NCBI GenBank assembly: GCA_016869415.1
Contig: VGEI01000070.1
Location: 1-12,149, forward strand
Reading direction: 5' to 3'
From: Alphaproteobacteria bacterium
GTDB lineage: Bacteria; Pseudomonadota; Alphaproteobacteria; CACIAM-22H2
Length of the DNA stretch: 12,149 bases
How positions within the stretch are numbered: position 1 is the first letter of the stretch; every line of letters begins with the position of its first letter. The position numbers and the translations under genes are program-made. The notes under the pieces were generated by a model, which saw nothing but the letters and a program-made list of their open reading frames with translations, had not been told where the DNA came from and made no database searches. Positions 9,986 through 12,149 of this stretch are shown here, in pieces.

Positions 9986-10678
9986 TCAGTCGGCTGCCGT
10001 CGCCACCCCGCCGATGACCCGCTGGGCCGGCCAGCGCGTGGTCACGGTCGTGCCCACCTGCTCCTCGCTCTCGATCTCGATGCTGCCGCCGTGCATCTCG
10101 ACCAGCGCCTTGCAGATCCACAGGCCGAGACCGGTGCCCTCGAAACGGCGGCTGAGCGTGGGATCGGCCTGTTGGAACGGCGCAAAGATCCGCGGCCGTG
10201 CCTCGGCGCTGATGCCGATGCCGGTATCGGTCACTGTGATGAGGAACGAGCCGTCGCGGTCGACCCGCGTGTGGACGGTGACGCTGCCGCCGGCCTTGTT
10301 GAATTTCACCGCGTTGCTCAGCAGGTTCAGGGTTACTTGCTTAAGTGCGCGCCGATCGGCGTGGAGGTGGACATGCGGCCCGGCATGAGCGGAATCGACA
10401 GTCACGCGATGCCCGCCGGCCCTGACCGCGACCAGCGCAATGCAACCAGCGATCACTTCGAGCGGATCGACTGTCTCCTCGTGCAAATCGTAGCGTCCAG
10501 CCTCGACCTTTGAGACGTCGAGGATGTCGTTGATCAGCTCCAGCAGATGCGATCCTGAGTCGTGGATATTGTCGAGATACTCGCGCTGCTTGGCCTCGAG
10601 CGTTCCGAAATGCCCGGAGCGCAGCAGGTCGGAGAAGCCGATGATGGCGTTGAGCGGCGTGCGCAGTTCATGACTCAT
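9986..10678 (-). CDS. C-terminal kinase fragment (HisKA-HATPase) of the frameshifted sensor
   Basis: This is the 230-residue open part from the ATG inside SHELR; the true frame continues upstream to about 10756. The phospho-acceptor is H3 in MSHELRTPLNAIIGFSD. The dimerisation helices run to about residue 62 (INDILDVSKVEAGRYDL). The ATP-binding domain has its N box at LNLLSNAVKFN (N122), G1 at DTGIGI (151-156), F box at FAPFQQAD (165-172), and G2 at GTGLGLWI (181-188). No ribosome binding site precedes this ATG. If made alone it would be a soluble kinase core without a sensor, but independent expression is doubtful. The TGA stop is 105 bases before the lipoprotein start, with no terminator between. 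Confidence 0.75.
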   Translation of the reverse strand: MSHELRTPLNAIIGFSDLLRSGHFGTLEAKQREYLDNIHDSGSHLLELINDILDVSKVEAGRYDLHEETVDPLEVIAGCIALVAVRAGGHRVTVDSAHAGPHVHLHADRRALKQVTLNLLSNAVKFNKAGGSVTVHTRVDRDGSFLITVTDTGIGISAEARPRIFAPFQQADPTLSRRFEGTGLGLWICKALVEMHGGSIEIESEEQVGTTVTTRWPAQRVIGGVATAAD

Positions 10679-12063
10679 GCTGGCCAGGAACTCGCTCTTG
10701 GCCCGGTTGGCGCTCTCTGCCTCGGCCTTGGCAGCGAGCAGATCGGCTTCGCGCTCTTTAGGGGCGTGATGTCGGTGCGCACACTGACAATGCCGCCCTC
10801 GCGTGTCCGCCGCTCGCGCATGCGGATCCAGCGTCCCGACGACAGTCGCTGCTCGAACGGCTCGCCCGTGGGGTTACGGTGATGCGCCACACGCTCATCG
10901 ACATAGGCTGCCTCGCGCCCCATAGCCTGGGCAACGCGGCCGAGCTGGACGCGGCGCTCGATGAACCCGCGAAAGCTGATGCCTGGCGCCAGCATCTCGC
11001 CCATCTCGGGGTCCATGCGGCCGACGGCATCGTTGCGCATGATCAGGCGATCATCGGCATCCCACAGGATAAACCCGTCGGCCAAGCTTTCAACCGCATC
11101 GCGCAAGCGTTCCTCAGCACGCTTACGGTCGTCGATATCCGTCAGGATGCCCGCCATGCGGATCGGCCGCCCTTCGGCGTCGCAGAGTGCCTGGCCACGG
11201 ATGTGGAACCAGCGATAGCCGCGATCCTTGGTGAGCAGCCGGTGCTCCACGTTGTAGGGCTGCGAGGGTTTGCGCAGATGGCCGCGCAGCTGCTCGAGAC
11301 AGCGGTGCCAATCGTCGGGATCGACCAACCACTTGATCGAACCGGCGGTCAGCTCATCGAACTCCCTGTCGCCGTAGCCGAGGAGTTCCTTGATGCGCGG
11401 TGAGTAGTAGACGGCGTTACCGATCAGGTCCCAGTCCCAGATTCCGGCCTGTCGCACCGCAATGTCGTATCGCTCGTTGCTGCGCCGAAGATTCTCGGCG
11501 GTACGCTGGCGCTCCGTGATGTCGGTGCCAGTGCCACGATAGCCGAGGAAGCGTCCGTGCCGGTCGAAATGCGGTTTGCCACTGACCGAGACGTAGCGCA
11601 CGCCGCCGTCAGCGGCGCCGACGCTATAGACGAAGCTGCGGAACGGCTCACGGCGCTCGAGCAAGGCGTCATGCGCTGCCCATTTCTCCGGCTCAGTCTG
11701 GGCGTCCAGCGCCAACTCGCGCCGCGTCCTGCCGATGCGCGTGCGGATATCGATGCCGATCGGCCGGCTGCGCTCCGAGAGGAAGGAGAACCTGTGCTCG
11801 GGGCCGGTCTCCCAGTACCAGTCCGACGCGGTAGCAGCGTAGTCGTTGAGCCGCTCCTCGACCCGCAGACGCCGGCGCCGCTCGTAATGCCAAGCGGTCG
11901 CCACGCAGGCAGCGAAAAGCACGATCAGTGCGATAAGTCCGGAATAAACGAGGTCGGCCGGCATCGCTGCGTCTTGGGCCCAAGCGGGGACAGCCGCGTT
12001 CACGGCCAAGGCCGCAACAAACACGCCGAGAGCCCGAGCGTGAGCACCCGCCTGCTGACGCAA
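10675..12063 (-). CDS. N-terminal sensor fragment (signal, membrane segment, three PAS) of the frameshifted kinase
   Basis: This open frame has 462 codons, of which about 436 are genuine. The start is TTG at 12063, backed by AGGGGA 7 bases upstream. It gives a signal-like N-terminus (cleavage probably after PAWA, about residue 29) and one membrane segment (about 39-58), followed by the basic ERRRRLR stop-transfer cluster. Three PAS domains follow: 71-183 (ending GTGTDITERQR), 196-314 (PAS_3-like, WDWDLIGNAVYYSPR to GILTDIDDRKR) and 318-436 (SLADGFILWDADDRL to VRTDITPLK). Residues 437-462 are out-of-frame read-through. The PAS domains would lie in the cytoplasm, so it probably senses an internal or redox-type signal. 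No haem- or flavin-binding signature is evident. Confidence 0.75.
   Translation of the reverse strand: MRQQAGAHARALGVFVAALAVNAAVPAWAQDAAMPADLVYSGLIALIVLFAACVATAWHYERRRRLRVEERLNDYAATASDWYWETGPEHRFSFLSERSRPIGIDIRTRIGRTRRELALDAQTEPEKWAAHDALLERREPFRSFVYSVGAADGGVRYVSVSGKPHFDRHGRFLGYRGTGTDITERQRTAENLRRSNERYDIAVRQAGIWDWDLIGNAVYYSPRIKELLGYGDREFDELTAGSIKWLVDPDDWHRCLEQLRGHLRKPSQPYNVEHRLLTKDRGYRWFHIRGQALCDAEGRPIRMAGILTDIDDRKRAEERLRDAVESLADGFILWDADDRLIMRNDAVGRMDPEMGEMLAPGISFRGFIERRVQLGRVAQAMGREAAYVDERVAHHRNPTGEPFEQRLSSGRWIRMRERRTREGGIVSVRTDITPLKSAKPICSLPRPRQRAPTGPRASSWPA
10751..10764 (-). other. Frameshift site in the multi-PAS kinase
   Basis: The minus strand reads CCC CTA AAG AGC GC in the upstream frame. 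The downstream frame requires GAG CGC GAA from 10756, a -1 shift. Inserting one G after CTAAAG (giving AAG GAG CGC) restores the usual TPLKERE linker between the last PAS and HisKA. The A-AAG tetramer is only a weak slippery site. Confidence 0.8.
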
Positions 12064-12070
12064 CTCGACT

Positions 12071-12076
12071 TCCCCT
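12071..12076 (-). promoter_or_regulatory. Ribosome binding site supporting a TTG start
   Basis: AGGGGA on the minus strand, 7 bases before the TTG at 12063. The next in-frame ATG (residue 34) would remove the signal peptide and has no comparable site. Confidence 0.6.
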
Positions 12077-12115
12077 GCTTTCGCCCTGGACGCGGAAAAG
12101 ATTAATTTCTAGAGA

Positions 12116-12146
12116 ATTTTAGCCGAATCTCAGGGCGCGGGTTCAA
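12116..12146 (-). promoter_or_regulatory. Possible sigma-70-type promoter of the multi-PAS kinase
   Basis: On the minus strand, TTGAAC (12146-12141) is followed by TAAAAT (12121-12116) with a 19-base spacer, or by CTAAAA with 18. It lies about 50-80 bases upstream of the TTG start, in a locally AT-rich patch. The spacing is longer than ideal and the element is near the window edge, so this is tentative. Confidence 0.25.
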
Positions 12147-12149
12147 GTA

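Larger units (their letters stand above)
9986..12063 (-). pseudogene. Frameshifted multi-PAS sensor histidine kinase
   Basis: Joining two overlapping frames restores one kinase of about 692 residues: a signal/membrane N-terminus, three PAS domains, HisKA and HATPase_c. The break is one missing base near 10756. The upstream frame reads RTDITPLK and then turns into Pro/Arg-rich nonsense (SAKPICSLPRP...), ending at 10675. The correct continuation, ERE ADLLAAKAEAES, then ANRAKSEFLASMSHELR, lies in the -1 frame starting at GAG 10756-10754. An AAGGAG that lost one G is the simplest explanation. Apart from this base both parts look intact, with all kinase motifs preserved, so the mutation is recent, a sequencing error, or less likely a programmed shift. 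The gene heads the run leading into the lipoprotein hydrolase and FAH genes. Confidence 0.8.

Noticed and set aside
8768..10513. 581-codon plus-strand open frame
   Set aside because: It lies antisense to the alpha/beta hydrolase and the kinase C-terminus, both of which have clear catalytic motifs on the minus strand. Its product is Arg/His/Asp-rich with no recognisable domain, a normal side effect of GC-rich coding DNA.
10751..10764. Programmed -1 frameshift as the explanation for the split kinase
   Set aside because: There is no full slippery heptamer, only A-AAG, and no obvious stimulatory stem or upstream Shine-Dalgarno was identified. A one-base deletion or sequencing error is simpler.

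Overview
The window is GC-rich, with strongly G/C-biased third codon positions. Its protein families (a dCache/HAMP/PAS histidine kinase, a multi-PAS histidine kinase, a fused HyuA-HyuB oxoprolinase, an FAH-family enzyme) fit a metabolically versatile alphaproteobacterium of the Rhodospirillales/Hyphomicrobiales kind. That placement is inferred from style and sequence flavour; no rRNA or marker gene is present. There are no tRNA or rRNA genes, CRISPR arrays, transposases or phage genes. Nearly everything lies on the minus strand.

Left part (1-4874). A small plus-strand gene of unknown function, possibly cut by the window edge, ends at a clear rho-independent terminator (358-389). Converging on it is a two-gene minus-strand unit: a 1211-residue single-chain hydantoinase/5-oxoprolinase (HyuA and HyuB halves fused), then 11 bases later a divergent TrpF-like TIM-barrel protein. 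An AT-rich spacer with a 12-bp palindrome separates the oxoprolinase from a divergent plus-strand gene.

Middle part (4875-7879). The divergent gene is a 97-residue charged, probably helical orphan. Its stop codon overlaps that of a minus-strand, membrane-bound sensor histidine kinase (dCache-HAMP-PAS-HisKA-HATPase). Upstream of the kinase are 342 non-coding bases holding an inverted repeat and the hairpin that probably ends the next unit.

Right part (7880-12149). In minus-strand order there is a multi-PAS sensor kinase broken by a one-base frameshift just before its HisKA domain, an exported lipoprotein of the alpha/beta-hydrolase (esterase 713-like) group, and an FAH-family C-C hydrolase/lyase. 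The hydrolase and FAH leaders share a 16-base identical block inside a longer similar stretch. No terminator is visible between the three genes, so a single transcript ending at 7858-7828 is possible.

The overall picture is small-molecule catabolism (amide/lactam opening, ester cleavage, keto-acid cleavage) interleaved with orphan sensor kinases. No response regulator is present. I see no convincing new defence or mobile system. The items most worth following are the TrpF-like protein lacking substrate-site motifs, the kinase frameshift, the shared leader element and the palindromes inside the oxoprolinase coding sequence.
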